64,000 bases of DNA from Rhizobium sp. S152 (GTDB lineage Bacteria; Pseudomonadota; Alphaproteobacteria; Rhizobiales; Rhizobiaceae): positions 124,001 through 188,000 of the forward strand of contig NZ_JAUDRZ010000026.1 in NCBI RefSeq assembly GCF_030380735.1, in the 5' to 3' direction. This document shows positions 30,093 to 39,503 of the stretch, piece after piece (position 1 is the first letter of the stretch; each line of letters begins with the position of its first letter). The notes under the pieces are model-generated. The model was not told where the DNA came from. It saw only the letters and a program-made list of their open reading frames with translations, and searched no databases. Both the position numbers and the translations under genes were made by a program.

Positions 30093-32051
30093 TCACTGCT
30101 GGCGATGCCCCGCCTTGCCGGACGCTCCTGCCAGTTCCCACACATCCACCTTCCCGGCGCGCCCCTTGAGCTGCACCGGTCCGCGCGGGCGAAGATCGAA
30201 GCGATCGCCCACGGCGTCTCGCGTCGCCCCGCTCACCAGGATCGACGTGTCGAACTCCTTGTTCAGCCCTTCCAGCCGCGAAGCGACGTTGATGGTGTCG
30301 CCCATGGCCGTGTACTGCTGGCGCGATGCGGCGCCAAAGCTGCCGACCACCGCCGGCCCCGTGTGCAAGCCGAAGCGCGTGACCAGTTCGGGAAGCCCGT
30401 CACGCCTGCTGTCCTCGTTCAGCACGTCCACCGCCGCCTTCATCGCGAGCGCGCAACGGCAGCCGTGTTCGGCGTGCCTGATATCCTCGACAGGCGCGTT
30501 CCACATCACGAAGATGGAATCGCCGAGATATTGGATGACCGTGCCGCCGTGATGTTCGGCGATGCCGTTCAGGAGTTCGAAATAGGCCGACAGCGTATCG
30601 ACCACCTCTTCCGGCGAGTGTTGTTCGGAAATGGTGGTGAAGTCGCGGATGTCGGTGAACAGCACCGTCACCTCCTGCCGTTTCGCCTTGTCGATCGCCG
30701 GCCCCTCGGGATCGACGATCCGCCGAACGACCTCGCGCGGTACATAAAGCGCGAACTGGCCGATGGCACGGCGGCTGGCCGCGAGCGCCGTCGCCAGCAT
30801 GTTGATCTCTGTGATCCAGGAATGCGAAACGGCTTTCTCGCGAATATCGAGATCGCCGATCCGCCGCGCCTCCTCGGCAAGCTGGTTCAGCGACCGGCTG
30901 ACCATTCGCGACAAAAGCACTGATGCCGCCACCCCGGCGATCACGAAGCCGGCGGCGATAAGGAGGTTATGGAGGAGCAGCCTGTTGGCTTGCGCCACGA
31001 GGTCATCGAGCGGCACGACGATCGCCGCCTCGCTGCCTGTAAACAGGCCCGAGACGGCGATCGGCGCGATCTGGATCAGATAGCGTTCGCCATCGAGCGT
31101 GACGCGTGCCAGCCCGCCATCCGCGAAAGCTGGATCTTGCCGCAGCCGTGCCACGGTCGGAAGGCTGCTGTCGAAGCCATCGGACGTCGCGCCGATGGCG
31201 CCTCTGGCTCGCGACCAAAGCGCCATCAGTCTTCCCATGATGGCGGGATCGGAATGGGCAACCAGATAATCTCCATCGTCGATGATATAGGCCCGTGCCC
31301 GCGGCGAGATCGCGCTCGCGTCCAGAAGCCGGCTCACCGTCCTCAGATGAATGTTGATGCCGACGACCACCTTGCCGTCGTCGCGCGTGGGTGCAGCGAT
31401 GGTCAGCGTCGGTGCCTGCAGCGTTCCGGCGACATAGGGACCGACGGACACCGGCGCGTGGTCCTGGACCACCGCCCGATACCACGGGCGCTCGCGCGGA
31501 TCGAAAGATGCATATTCGACGTTTCGCGCGCTGATCTCGCCTGCGCGATTATCGAGAAACCGCAGCGTCGAGATCACGTCCGGCCGGTCGCGCCGCGCGA
31601 CGGTCCGGACCGCGAAGGCGGTCCCCTCGGGGACGGCAAGCGTCCGGCGCACGTCGTCACGAACAGTGCTGATCACCTGCAGGTAGGAACCGTCGGGATA
31701 GCCGGCATAGATGCTGGTCGCATTGGGAACATTGCGCAGCGCCTCGATCAGAAACGTCTCCTTCGCCCTGATGTCACCGGGCGGTGGCGAAGCGAGTTGC
31801 TGCAGCGTCGAGGCCAGCGCCACCGCATCGTTGCCCGCCTGCAGAGTGTTGCGGTATCCCTCGATCAGCCGCATGCTCATTTCGCGCATCTGCTGCGCCC
31901 CGGCGGCGACGGCGGCGGTGCGCCCTTGGCTGAAGGCCATCCAGATGATCGGCGTCGAGGTGCAGATCAGCGACGCCACGACGAGCACGCCGAGATGCAG
32001 CCGCAACGGCCTGGACCAGCCCAGCAGCGAACGCGGAATCTGGACAGCCAT
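30093..32051 (-). CDS. membrane-bound class III adenylate/guanylate cyclase with Cache sensor
   Basis: The 652-residue protein has a membrane helix near the N-terminus (about 16-38), a periplasmic double-Cache-type sensor (about 40-340), a second helix (about 355-380), a HAMP-like linker and a C-terminal class III cyclase (about 440-640). The metal aspartates are in FTDIRDFT and YLGDSIF; the transition-state Asn/Arg are in DTINVASRLEG. The usual base-recognising Lys is Gln (VIQYLGD) and the partner Asp is Thr (QYTAMGD), as in class IIIb. It should make cAMP or cGMP in response to an external ligand; which one is uncertain. Confidence 0.88.
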   Translation of the reverse strand: MAVQIPRSLLGWSRPLRLHLGVLVVASLICTSTPIIWMAFSQGRTAAVAAGAQQMREMSMRLIEGYRNTLQAGNDAVALASTLQQLASPPPGDIRAKETFLIEALRNVPNATSIYAGYPDGSYLQVISTVRDDVRRTLAVPEGTAFAVRTVARRDRPDVISTLRFLDNRAGEISARNVEYASFDPRERPWYRAVVQDHAPVSVGPYVAGTLQAPTLTIAAPTRDDGKVVVGINIHLRTVSRLLDASAISPRARAYIIDDGDYLVAHSDPAIMGRLMALWSRARGAIGATSDGFDSSLPTVARLRQDPAFADGGLARVTLDGERYLIQIAPIAVSGLFTGSEAAIVVPLDDLVAQANRLLLHNLLIAAGFVIAGVAASVLLSRMVSRSLNQLAEEARRIGDLDIREKAVSHSWITEINMLATALAASRRAIGQFALYVPREVVRRIVDPEGPAIDKAKRQEVTVLFTDIRDFTTISEQHSPEEVVDTLSAYFELLNGIAEHHGGTVIQYLGDSIFVMWNAPVEDIRHAEHGCRCALAMKAAVDVLNEDSRRDGLPELVTRFGLHTGPAVVGSFGAASRQQYTAMGDTINVASRLEGLNKEFDTSILVSGATRDAVGDRFDLRPRGPVQLKGRAGKVDVWELAGASGKAGHRQQ

Positions 32052-32195
32052 GATCAACCCCCGCGCCGGCCTCGACAGCCGCGCCCCTCGCTCCTCGTCG
32101 CCAGCTAAGCGCGTTTTCACGAGACGCACAAGATGGGCGGGCGTTGCCTATCCAGTCTCGTGAGGTTTGAAGGGTGGCCTGCCACCAGCCGCCCG

Positions 32196-33023
32196 TCACC
32201 CGTCGGTAGACAGCGTCACCGCCTTCCACGCCTGGATCTCCCGCTGCAGACGCTCGATCCGCGCGGTGACATGCTTCAGCGCATCGCTGCCGAGCAGAAG
32301 CTGCGGTGGCGGATTGTCCGCGTCGATCATGGTCAGCACGGCCGCCGCCAGCTTTTCCGGGTCGCCGAGTTGCTTGCCGCTGACGGCCTGCCGCGCCTCA
32401 CGGATCGGATCGAAAAGCGTGTCGTAGTCGGCGATCGATCGCTCGGTGCGGACCATCGACCGCCCCGCCCAGTCGGTGCGGAACGAGCCGGGGCAAAGCG
32501 TCATGACGCGAACGCCGAACGGCGCGAGTTCCGAACGCATGACCTCCGATATGCCCTGCAGCGCGAATTTGCTGCCGCAATAATAGGCAATCCCCGGCAT
32601 GGTGATCATCCCGCCCATCGACGTCACGTTGATTATGAAGCCGCTGCGCCGCGTACGGAATTTCGGGATGAACGCCTTGGCGACGGCGACCGCGCCGAAA
32701 ACGTTGACGTCGAACTGCCGGCGCATTTCCGCTATCGGCGATTCCTCCAGCACGCCCTCATGGCCGTAGCCGGCGTTGTTGATCAGCACATCGACGGGCC
32801 CATGCGCCCGCTCCGCTTCATCGACAACGGCGTCGATGCGGTCGAACTCGGTGACGTCGCAGATTACGGTGCGGACACCGGGCAGCTTCTCCACAAGCTG
32901 TGCGCGTGAGGCATCCGAACGGACTGTACCGATCACGGTATGACGGGCTCGGAACGCAGCCGCTGCTACGGCAAGGCCGAAGCCGGAATTGGCGCCGGTG
33001 ATGAAGAATGTTTTCCCTGACAT
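32196..33023 (-). CDS. short-chain dehydrogenase/reductase
   Basis: A 275-residue classical SDR with the cofactor motif TGANSGFG (9-16), NNAG (about 86-89), the catalytic serine in VTSMGG and Tyr-x3-Lys in YYCGSK. The absence of a clear acidic residue after strand 2 and the TVRSDAS stretch suggest NADPH preference. Substrate unknown. It is divergent from an AraC regulator 74 bases away, the usual layout for a regulator and its target. Confidence 0.88.
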   Translation of the reverse strand: MSGKTFFITGANSGFGLAVAAAAFRARHTVIGTVRSDASRAQLVEKLPGVRTVICDVTEFDRIDAVVDEAERAHGPVDVLINNAGYGHEGVLEESPIAEMRRQFDVNVFGAVAVAKAFIPKFRTRRSGFIINVTSMGGMITMPGIAYYCGSKFALQGISEVMRSELAPFGVRVMTLCPGSFRTDWAGRSMVRTERSIADYDTLFDPIREARQAVSGKQLGDPEKLAAAVLTMIDADNPPPQLLLGSDALKHVTARIERLQREIQAWKAVTLSTDG

Positions 33024-33097
33024 CTCGTCAAACTCCCATGGATAATAACGGGATTGACAGATAATATACCCAAGACGCCTCTTCGATCGCGGATCCT

Positions 33098-34018
33098 ATG
33101 ATTGCCTTGCCAAATCCTATAAACCGAGAAAGGCGTGCATTGGTTGAACGCGCCTCGGTACTTGCCCCGCGTCTCGGCTACAACGCGACCGCCCTCGCCC
33201 GCGTCCGCATTTTGCGCACCGAAGCGGTCCTCCACAATATCCCGGTGCTCTACAAGCCCGGCGCCGTCTTCGTGTTGCAAGGCAGCAAGCAGGGCATCCT
33301 TGAAGGGGAAATTTATCTCTATGACGAGGACCACTATCTCGCGGTCTCGGTGCCCGTGCCGTTCCGCATGGAATCGGCCGCGAGCCCCGAGCGGCCTCTG
33401 ATCGCCGTCTATGTCGAGTTCGACATGCAGGTCGCCGCGGAAATAGCGATGCATCTGGAAGCCAATGCCGTGCTGCCTGTCCACAACAGGCCGAGAAGCC
33501 TCGTCTCGAGCCGCATGTCCAATGATATCGACGATGTGCTGCTGCGGTTGTTGAAGGCCCTCGCCGATCCCGCCGAAGCCCACGTTCTCGGCGCCGCCAT
33601 CCTGCGCGAACTGCACTACCGCGTGCTGGTCGGCCCGCAGGGCAGCGCGATGATCGCGGCGCTGCGCCAGCAGGGATCCGCCGGAAAGATCAGCCGCAGC
33701 CTCGCGTGGCTGCGGGAACACTACGGATCGGAAATCTCGATCGCCGATCTGGCCAAGGACGCTGGCATGAGCGTCGCCTCCTACCACGCCCATTTCAAGG
33801 ATCTGACCGGCAGCAGCCCCATCCAGTATGTCAAGGCGATGCGGCTGCACGAGGCGCGGCTGATGATCGCGCGGGGAGAGAGCACGATCGCCGAGGTCGC
33901 GGCCCTGGTCGGCTATGTCAGCCCCGCCCAGTTCAGTCGCGACTTCAAGCGCCACTTCGGCCGTACCGCATCGCAGGAATCAGCTTGGGTCCGACGCCAC
34001 CTCGGAGAGGTCGGCTGA
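33098..34018 (+). CDS. AraC family transcriptional regulator
   Basis: The 306-residue protein has an N-terminal AraC_N ligand domain of the YqhC type (YKPGAVFVLQGSKQGIL, about 52-68) and a C-terminal double helix-turn-helix (about 200-300) with ISIADLAKDAGMSVASYHAHFKDLTGSSPIQYVKAMRL and IAEVAALVGYVSPAQFSRDFKRHFG. YqhC controls an aldehyde reductase in E. coli, which parallels the divergent SDR here. It ends 11 bases before the stop of the convergent L,D-transpeptidase gene. Confidence 0.9.
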   Translation: MIALPNPINRERRALVERASVLAPRLGYNATALARVRILRTEAVLHNIPVLYKPGAVFVLQGSKQGILEGEIYLYDEDHYLAVSVPVPFRMESAASPERPLIAVYVEFDMQVAAEIAMHLEANAVLPVHNRPRSLVSSRMSNDIDDVLLRLLKALADPAEAHVLGAAILRELHYRVLVGPQGSAMIAALRQQGSAGKISRSLAWLREHYGSEISIADLAKDAGMSVASYHAHFKDLTGSSPIQYVKAMRLHEARLMIARGESTIAEVAALVGYVSPAQFSRDFKRHFGRTASQESAWVRRHLGEVG

Positions 34019-34029
34019 ATTAGCCTCGC

Positions 34030-35526
34030 CTAGCCTCGGCTTGCCGTCGTTGCCGCTATCGCCGTTAGCGTCTGGGCGTCGCGCCCGTAGATGTCGTCGA
34101 AATAATGCACCGTGCCGTCGGCCGTCGGCCAGGCGGTGAAATAGGCGACGTAGACGGGGATCTCCTCCGGCACCTTCACGTCTTTCTTCGCGCCACCCGC
34201 GATTTCCTGGTCGACGGACTCGACCGAGGTCTTCAGCACCGCCGCCGCCATCGCACGTGGGTTTTCCAGACGCACGCAGCCGTGGCTGAACATGCGGTCC
34301 TGCGAGGCGAACTTGCCGCGCGCCGGGGTGTCGTGCATGTAGATGTCGTGCGGGTTCGGGAACAGAATCTTCAGCTGGCCCAGCGCATTGTCGGGACCCG
34401 GCGGCTGGATCACGGAGATGTTTTCCAGCGGCTGCGACCAGTCGACCTTGGCGGACGACATCGACTTGCCCTTCACCGAGACCTTGTAGCCTTCCTTGTC
34501 GAGATAGGCAGGATCACGCTTAAGATGCGGCAGCATCTCGTTGCGGATGATCGACTGCGGCACGCCCCATTCCGGATTGAATTCCACGGTCTTGATCGAG
34601 GCATCGAAGAAGTTCGTCTGGTGGTCCTGCTGGCCGATCACCGCCTTCATCGACAGCGTCAGCTCACCGTTCTCATGGTAATAGGCCATGTACTCCGGCT
34701 GGTTGATGAAGACGTAGCGCTGCGGAAACTCCTGCGGCAGCCACCGCATCTCCTCCATCGCGACGATCACCTTGTCGATGTCGGCCGTGGCGCTTCCGCC
34801 CTGGTTGGAGCTGCGCAGATAATGCAGTTCGGCCGCGAGCTGCGCGAACTTCGGGTTGCTCGGCATGAACCGGTCGAAGATCGGCATCAGGTCGGGCGAC
34901 GCCGAAAGCTGGCCGATCGTCGCCTTGATGTCGACCGGCTTGCGCTTGAAATCATAATAGTTGGAGAGCTGGTTAGGATCGATGCGACCGCGAAAATTGT
35001 CCTGCAGGAACATCAGCATCTTGTCCGACAGCGATGCCTCGAACAGCGCCAGCGCCTGGACGCGCTGCTCGGAACCCTGCGGCAGCTGCTCGAAGCTGGC
35101 ATCGACGACGTAGTCGCTGTTGGAAAGGCCCCAGTCCTCGGCCTGCTTGAGAAGGCCGATCGCCTGCATAGCCTTGGCCGTCGCGCCCTTGCCGTCGGTC
35201 CAGATCAACTTCGCCTTCGGATCGGCGTAATAGGCCTCCATCGCGTCGCCGATATCCTTGTTGACGGATATCTGCAGCCCGCCCATGGCATGCAGGATCT
35301 TCGCCCGGTTGCCGCCGGCGGAATCGAACAGCGTCGACAGCGACATGCCGTCGCCCTGCCTTGCGATATGCAACGGCCGGCGCGCCGGCACGGGATAGGA
35401 CTTGACCGCGGCCGCCTCTACCGGCGGCGCAGCCGGACGTGGTTCGGCTTGCGCGGACAACGTCGTGCTCGCGAATGCCAGCCCCCCGACCAGAGGCCAC
35501 AGGAAGCGGGAGACGGACTGATGCAT
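34030..35526 (-). CDS. L,D-transpeptidase (YcbB/LdtD-like)
   Basis: The 498-residue periplasmic enzyme has a signal peptide (about 1-27, cut after LSAQA), a long helical scaffold region (DKMLMFLQDNFRGRIDPNQLSNYYDFKR etc.) and a C-terminal YkuD domain with the catalytic MFSHGCVRLENP motif near residue 430. It should form 3-3 meso-DAP cross-links in peptidoglycan. A GGGGAA site precedes the chosen ATG at 35526; the frame is open 34 codons further. It follows the FtsI-like gene by 178 bases on the same strand. Confidence 0.9.
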   Translation of the reverse strand: MHQSVSRFLWPLVGGLAFASTTLSAQAEPRPAAPPVEAAAVKSYPVPARRPLHIARQGDGMSLSTLFDSAGGNRAKILHAMGGLQISVNKDIGDAMEAYYADPKAKLIWTDGKGATAKAMQAIGLLKQAEDWGLSNSDYVVDASFEQLPQGSEQRVQALALFEASLSDKMLMFLQDNFRGRIDPNQLSNYYDFKRKPVDIKATIGQLSASPDLMPIFDRFMPSNPKFAQLAAELHYLRSSNQGGSATADIDKVIVAMEEMRWLPQEFPQRYVFINQPEYMAYYHENGELTLSMKAVIGQQDHQTNFFDASIKTVEFNPEWGVPQSIIRNEMLPHLKRDPAYLDKEGYKVSVKGKSMSSAKVDWSQPLENISVIQPPGPDNALGQLKILFPNPHDIYMHDTPARGKFASQDRMFSHGCVRLENPRAMAAAVLKTSVESVDQEIAGGAKKDVKVPEEIPVYVAYFTAWPTADGTVHYFDDIYGRDAQTLTAIAATTASRG

Positions 35527-35704
35527 GAATGGATTCCCCAGAGTGCCACGAGCGTTCCAGCGAAACGTCCGGCGCGCGACTGCGCGCGCGGCGACGCTTC
35601 TATCGCCAATCGCAAAAAGCGCCAACAATCTGGCGGAAGATTGACGCGCACAAATTCGTGTCCGCGTCGCTTCCGTGATCGAGCGTGGCTTTCCTGCACT
35701 CCGG

Positions 35705-37462
35705 TCAGTAGTTGACCAGATGCAGCGTCTCGCCTTGCATGCCGAAACGCGGGCTGACGCCGAGCAGCGCGCCCGTCCTGGCGATGATCTCCTTGGTCAT
35801 CGGCGCCGCCGTCGATGCCGCCGTTCGGCCGCCATGCAGGCCGGTCTTCGGAGCATCGATGATCGTCAGCACCACATAGCGCGGCTTGTCCATCGGAAAG
35901 CCCGCCACGAAGGCGTTGAAGTTGAGATCGCTGGCATAGCGACCGTCGACCACCTTGTCGGCCGTCCCGGTCTTGCCTCCCACGTGAAAACCCTCCACCT
36001 GCGCACCCCTGCCCGACCCTTTGACACCGTTCCAGTTGTAGAGGAAGCGCATGTCGGCGCTGGTCTCATCCTTGATGACTGCGCGCGAGATTTCCGCCGC
36101 TTGCGTCTTCGAACGCGGCAGGAAAGTAGGGTTGATGAGGTTGCCGCCGTTGATCAGCGCCGCCGCCGCCACTGCCGTCTGCAGCGGCGTGGTAGCAACA
36201 CCGTGGCCAAAGGAAATGGTGACAGAGTTGATCTTCTTCCACGTCTTCGGCTGCGTCGGCGTCGCGACACCAGGCATCTCCGTCTCCAGCTTCGAGAGCA
36301 GCCCCAGCCGCGTCAAGAACTCGCGGTGCCCGTCGATCCCGACCCTGTCCGCCACCGCCGCCGTGCCGATGTTGGAGGAATACTGGAACACCTCGGGAAT
36401 AGACAGCGGCCGGTTCTTGCCCTTGAAGTCCTTGATGGTGAAGCCGCCCATGCGAATCGGCCGCGAGGCGTCGACGATGGTGTCGAGCGTGATCTTCCCG
36501 GCATCGAGCCCCATGGCGAGCGTGAAGCTCTTGAAGGTCGAGCCCATCTCGAAGGTGGCGCCACTGATGCGGTTGAACCAGCCCTTTTCGTACTCCTTGT
36601 CGACGGAACCGTCGGGCAGCCGCCGCGACGGCTGGTTCGGGTCGTAGTCGGGCACCGAGGCCATGGCGATCACCTCGCCGGTCTCGACGTCGAGAATGAC
36701 CGCGCCCGCCGCCTCCGCCTGGTACTCCGCCATCGCCCGCGCCGAGACCTCGCGCACGATGTGCTGCACGCGCATGTCGATCGAAAGCCGCACCGGCTCC
36801 AGCCGCGTATCGTTGGTGAGGCCGGTGGCGCGCAGATCCGCATAGCCTTGCTGGTCGATATAGCGCTCCATCCCGGCCAGCCCGAGATTGTCGATATTGA
36901 CGTGGCCGAGAATATGCGAGGCGCCGGCGGCACCCGGATAGAACCGCCGCTTTTCCGGGCGGAAGCCGATGCCGGGAATGCCGAGCGCCAGGATTTCCGA
37001 TTGCTGCCGCGGCGTCAGCTGCCGCCGCAGCCACTGGAAGCCGGAACCGGAACGCAGCTTCTTGTGCGTGTCGCTCCAGTCGAGATTGGGCAGCACGGTG
37101 GCGAGCTTCTCCACCACCTCGTCGGCATCGACGATCCGCCGCGGCTCGGCATAGAGCGACACGGTGTTGACGTCAGTCGCCAGAAGCGCACCGTTGCGAT
37201 CGATGATATCGGGCCGGGTCGCCACCGCATTGCCGTTGAAATGGATTGAAGCCGTATCCTCGGGCTCGCTAGCGCCATAATGCACGAGGCGCGCGCCGAT
37301 GATGAGATATATCACTGAAAGCCCGACGATCAGCATCGTCAGCCTCTGCCGGGAACTCCGCCGCCGCTGTTCGCAAGCGCCGCGCGCGTTTCTCCCGAAG
37401 CTCGTGTTCCCCTGCACGCTGAAGTGAGCGCGTGTTTTCAGCCGGACGACAAAACCAATCAT
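35705..37462 (-). CDS. FtsI/PBP2-type class B penicillin-binding protein
   Basis: A 585-residue class B PBP with a single N-terminal helix (about 42-58), a dimerisation domain (DIIDRNGALLATDV, then RRFYPGAAGASHILGHV) and a transpeptidase domain with SxxK in EMGSTFKSF, SxN in QYSSNIGT and GKTGTADK. It resembles FtsI, but the gene is outside a dcw cluster, so it may be a paralogue with a special role. Start choice is uncertain: the frame opens 30 codons earlier; 37462 starts just before the conserved MIGFVVRLKTRAHF stretch. L,D-transpeptidase follows. Confidence 0.85.
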   Translation of the reverse strand: MIGFVVRLKTRAHFSVQGNTSFGRNARGACEQRRRSSRQRLTMLIVGLSVIYLIIGARLVHYGASEPEDTASIHFNGNAVATRPDIIDRNGALLATDVNTVSLYAEPRRIVDADEVVEKLATVLPNLDWSDTHKKLRSGSGFQWLRRQLTPRQQSEILALGIPGIGFRPEKRRFYPGAAGASHILGHVNIDNLGLAGMERYIDQQGYADLRATGLTNDTRLEPVRLSIDMRVQHIVREVSARAMAEYQAEAAGAVILDVETGEVIAMASVPDYDPNQPSRRLPDGSVDKEYEKGWFNRISGATFEMGSTFKSFTLAMGLDAGKITLDTIVDASRPIRMGGFTIKDFKGKNRPLSIPEVFQYSSNIGTAAVADRVGIDGHREFLTRLGLLSKLETEMPGVATPTQPKTWKKINSVTISFGHGVATTPLQTAVAAAALINGGNLINPTFLPRSKTQAAEISRAVIKDETSADMRFLYNWNGVKGSGRGAQVEGFHVGGKTGTADKVVDGRYASDLNFNAFVAGFPMDKPRYVVLTIIDAPKTGLHGGRTAASTAAPMTKEIIARTGALLGVSPRFGMQGETLHLVNY

Positions 37463-37762
37463 GTAGACCTGTGCCACCAATATCTGCAGACAGGCTCGAA
37501 TAATCGAACCCATCAGGAAACCCGCGGCCTTGAGGTCGGAACCAAGGGGCAATTGGTGTACGACCGGCTGCGGCGATAGCTGCCGAAGCAGTGATGGAAG
37601 GCTGCATCAACACGGTTAAGGGCGAGTTAATGTCGTCATTACCAGTACTAGGTCGCCAAGTCGCCAGCCACATAAACCTCGGGTGTTTACCGTAACGTAC
37701 TTCCGCAATCCTCGATACAGCCGGACCATCCACTCGCAGATTTCGTCTCAGGAGGAACTCCG
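37463..37762. other. 300-base divergent intergenic region
   Basis: The gap between the PBP gene (minus) and the arylsulfatase (plus) has no convincing coding frame. It should hold both promoters. CAGGAGGA at 37750-37757 is the ribosome binding site of the arylsulfatase. I see no strong operator palindrome. Confidence 0.6.
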
Positions 37763-39427
37763 ATGAGTGACGTCGAAATTCAAAAGCACGATGAACCGAT
37801 TGCTTCCGTTAGCCGCCGCGATTTGCTGCTGGGCGGCACCTCGCTGGCGCTCACGGCTTTTGCCGTCGCGGGCGCTGCGCCGCCTGCTGTCGCACAGACC
37901 GAACAGCCTGCCCCCGCGCAGGCGGGAGGCGCGGCAAAGCCGCCGAACATTCTCGTCATCTTCGGCGACGATATCGGCATACCGCAGATCAGCGCCTACA
38001 CGATGGGCCTTATGGGATACCGGACGCCGAATATCGACCGCATTGCACGCGAGGGCGCCATCTTCACCGATTCCTACGGCCAGCAGAGCTGCACGGCCGG
38101 CCGCGCCTCCTTCATCCTCGGCCAGGAACCGTTCCGCACCGGCCTGCTGACGATCGGCATGCCCGGCGATCCGCATGGCATCCAGGACTGGATGCCGACG
38201 ATCGCCGATGTCATGAAGACGAAGGGCTACGCCACCGGTCAGTTCGGCAAGAACCATCTGGGCGATCAGGATCAGCATCTGCCGACCAAGCACGGCTTCG
38301 ACGAGTTCTTCGGCAATCTCTACCACCTCAATGCCGAGGAAGAGCCGGAAGGGTATTTCTACCCGAAGGACCCGGCATTCCGCCGTCAGTTCGGCCCGCG
38401 CGGCGTGATCAAGTCCTCAGCGGACGGCAAGATCGAGGATACGGGCGCGCTCACCACCAAGCGCATGGAAACCGTGGACGAGGAGTTTCTAAGCGCCGCC
38501 AAGGACTTTATCGGCCGGCAGGCGAAAGCGGACAAGCCGTTCTTCGTCTGGTTCAACGCCACGCGCATGCATGTCTTCACCCACTTGAAACCGGATTCCC
38601 TCGGAAAGACCGGAAAGGGCATCCATGCCGATGGCATGGTGGAGCATGACGGCCATGTCGGCCAGCTCCTCGATCAGCTGGACGAGCTTGGCATCACCGA
38701 TAACACGATCGTGCTCTACACCACCGATAACGGCGCCGAAATTGCCTTGTGGCCCGATGGAGCGATGACGCCGTTCCACGGTGAAAAGGGAACCACATGG
38801 GAGGGCGGTTTCCGCATTCCCATGATGGTGCGCTGGCCGGGCGTCGTCCAGCCCGGAACCGAGGTCAACGACATCGTCACCCTCATGGACTGGATGCCGA
38901 CATTCGCCGGCGCGGCGGGCATTTCGGATCTGAAGGAGCAGATGAAGGCTGGCTTCACCTCGGGAACGAAGACCTTCAAGGTGCATCTCGACGGCTATGA
39001 CCTGGCGCCCATGCTCAAGGGCGAAGTGAAGACCGGGCCACGCGATTCCGTCTATTATTTCGACCAGGGCGGCAACCTCAACGCCATCCGCTGGAACGAT
39101 TGGAAACTCAGCTTCGCGATCAACAGCGAAGGCAATATCGCCACGGCCACGCGTGAGGTTCCAGCCTGGGCCAACATCGCAAACCTGCGTATGGACCCGT
39201 ATGAACGTGGGTTGCACGAAGGCGGCGGCGCCATTGAGTTCCTCGCCCGAAACATGTGGTTGCTTGTGCCGGTGCAGGCGAAGATCAAGGACTTCTTCTC
39301 TGATTTCACCCAATACCCCTATCAGGAAGGCAGCAGCCTGAACGCAAGCAACATCAACTACGGCCTGCTACGCCAGCAGGCCGCATTGAAGCGGCTCAAC
39401 GAACTGGAGCGGCTGGCACCGCAATAG
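37763..39427 (+). CDS. Tat-exported arylsulfatase
   Basis: The 554-residue protein begins with a twin-arginine signal (SRRDLLLGG, Arg18-Arg19) and cleaves near Ala-Gln at about 44-45. The sulfatase domain starts with PNILVIFGDDIG (metal Asp69-Asp70) and contains CTAGR at 110-114, where Cys110 is the formylglycine site, then FGKNHLGD, TDNGAE and GEKGTTWEGG. It should hydrolyse sulfate esters in the periplasm, for sulfur supply. Cys-type activation needs a formylglycine-generating enzyme, not seen here. RBS GGAGGA just upstream. Confidence 0.92.
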   Translation: MSDVEIQKHDEPIASVSRRDLLLGGTSLALTAFAVAGAAPPAVAQTEQPAPAQAGGAAKPPNILVIFGDDIGIPQISAYTMGLMGYRTPNIDRIAREGAIFTDSYGQQSCTAGRASFILGQEPFRTGLLTIGMPGDPHGIQDWMPTIADVMKTKGYATGQFGKNHLGDQDQHLPTKHGFDEFFGNLYHLNAEEEPEGYFYPKDPAFRRQFGPRGVIKSSADGKIEDTGALTTKRMETVDEEFLSAAKDFIGRQAKADKPFFVWFNATRMHVFTHLKPDSLGKTGKGIHADGMVEHDGHVGQLLDQLDELGITDNTIVLYTTDNGAEIALWPDGAMTPFHGEKGTTWEGGFRIPMMVRWPGVVQPGTEVNDIVTLMDWMPTFAGAAGISDLKEQMKAGFTSGTKTFKVHLDGYDLAPMLKGEVKTGPRDSVYYFDQGGNLNAIRWNDWKLSFAINSEGNIATATREVPAWANIANLRMDPYERGLHEGGGAIEFLARNMWLLVPVQAKIKDFFSDFTQYPYQEGSSLNASNINYGLLRQQAALKRLNELERLAPQ

Positions 39428-39437
39428 TTCTCGCAGA

Positions 39438-39471
39438 TCGTCGCGGGAGCAACATAATGCTCCCGCGACGA
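39438..39471. terminator. long perfect hairpin after arylsulfatase
   Basis: TCGTCGCGGGAGCA (39438-39451) pairs perfectly with TGCTCCCGCGACGA (39458-39471) over a 6-base loop. There is no T run on either strand, so it may be a weak terminator, an attenuator or an mRNA-stabilising stem between the sulfatase and the MltF-like gene. Confidence 0.5.
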
Positions 39472-39503
39472 AGATCGATGATGGCCTATGCTGGGAGGCC
39501 GCA

